This document shows, in pieces, positions 63,501 to 64,000 of a stretch of 64,000 nucleotides of DNA. The first letter of the stretch is position 1, and each line of letters begins with the position of its first letter. The notes under the pieces are model-generated. The model was not told the DNA's origin and made no database searches. It saw only the letters and a list, made by a program, of their open reading frames with translations. The position numbers were made by a program, and so were the translations under genes. The stretch covers positions 6,891,374 to 6,955,373 of the forward strand of contig NC_084762.1 of the NCBI RefSeq assembly GCF_028858725.1. The letters run 5' to 3'. The DNA comes from Colius striatus (lineage: Eukaryota; Chordata; Aves; Coliiformes; Coliidae).

Positions 63501-64000
63501 ACGAAAACACTAGGAACCATGAGCTAAGCCAATTCATTATTAAGAGAGTCCACTCTCAAGTAATTCCTGTCTGTCTTCCTCTAAGTCTCACAGACTGGCA
63601 AGCACCCTCTCCTAACTTTCTCATCAATCAATCAATGTTCAGAAAGTCTCATTGTGATTTCACTTAGTTTTATCTCACTGTCATTCTTGGCATATGAAGC
63701 AATTTGATCAGCTGTTACTTTTTCTTTTAGGTATGGTAATCTTGAGGAACAAATTAATTAAAAACTTAAACCAGGCTGACAGGTGTGACTAGGCAGTGGT
63801 GGGGTTTTAATGGAAATGCATATTTAGAACCTCAGGAAGGCCTGTAATTATTTCAGGTAGGTCAGGTTTTGCATCAGATCAAATTATTAACATAGCAATG
63901 TGAAGGTGTGATTTGGTGGTGTTTATGTCCTTGGAGAATCTAAGGAAAACCTAATCAGTATCTCAGGTATAGTGTGCACAACACAACAGTTTCAGAAGCA

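Larger units (their letters stand above)
49857..64000 (-). other. DAP: DAP upstream intron (3' part)
   Basis: At least 14.1 kb lies upstream of the 43-nt exon on the DAP strand. I looked for the family's conserved N-terminal segment (M-R-I-V-Q-K-H-P-H-T-G and the acidic stretch before Ser51) in reverse complement and did not find it, so this is taken as intron. It carries CR1 copies at 52.1, 52.6, 54.95, 56.3-57.2 and 60.4-60.6 kb, a two-copy tandem duplication at 50.14-50.37 kb, and alternating purine-pyrimidine DNA near 54.6 kb. The rest shows nothing I can name. Confidence 0.65.

Noticed and set aside
49857..64000. Search for the preceding DAP exon
   Set aside because: No reverse-complement match to the conserved MRIVQKH or DDQEWES segments with splice sites was found by eye. 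The exon is assumed to lie past the window, though a diverged copy could have been missed.
1..64000. CRISPR arrays, operons, phage or bacterial defence systems, rRNA or tRNA genes
   Set aside because: The window is avian nuclear DNA with spliced exons and CR1 elements; no regularly spaced repeats, operon-like gene packing or clover-leaf candidates were seen.

Overview
The window is vertebrate nuclear DNA, almost certainly from a bird. It is AT-rich and mostly non-coding, has small exons bounded by GT/AG splice sites, and is littered with CR1 LINE 3' ends carrying the avian terminal octamer (ATTCTATG-like). It also holds a remnant of a long LTR that I recognise from bird genomes. None of the long open frames is a bacterial-type gene. 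The coding content is spliced exons of two genes that point toward each other.

Left part (1 to about 28.2 kb), + strand: the 3' part of ANKRD33B (ankyrin repeat domain 33B). Bases 1-16852 are intron 1. Coding exons lie at 16853-16982, 21339-21479 and 25533-26383 (stop). Their phases are compatible (0/1, 1/1, 1/stop) and together they encode 373 residues: an ankyrin domain, a linker, a basic Ser-rich region and a C-terminal charged helix. The first coding exon is not in the window. A 3'UTR of about 1.8 kb is inferred from an AATAAA at 28201.

Middle (about 28.2 to 44.2 kb): tail-to-tail intergenic DNA with few recognisable repeats, apart from two CR1 copies and an LTR remnant at about 32.16-32.88 kb.

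Right part (about 44.2 to 64 kb), - strand: the 3' part of DAP (death-associated protein 1, a small proline-rich mTOR substrate that restrains autophagy). A 43-nt exon at 49814-49856 and the terminal exon (coding 46772-46891) are clear. The 5' exons are not visible and probably lie beyond 64 kb. The order ANKRD33B then DAP in convergent orientation matches the human 5p15.2 neighbourhood as I remember it, which supports both calls by synteny.

Nothing here looks like a new multi-gene system. The items most worth checking are the divergent, slightly longer DAP C-terminus, the 43-nt DAP exon that splits the codon of the known mTOR-site serine, two enhancer-like blocks in ANKRD33B introns, a two-copy tandem duplication beside DAP exon 3, a Pumilio-type element downstream of the DAP stop, and the LTR remnant between the two genes. 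All identifications come from reading translations and recalling families; no searches were run.
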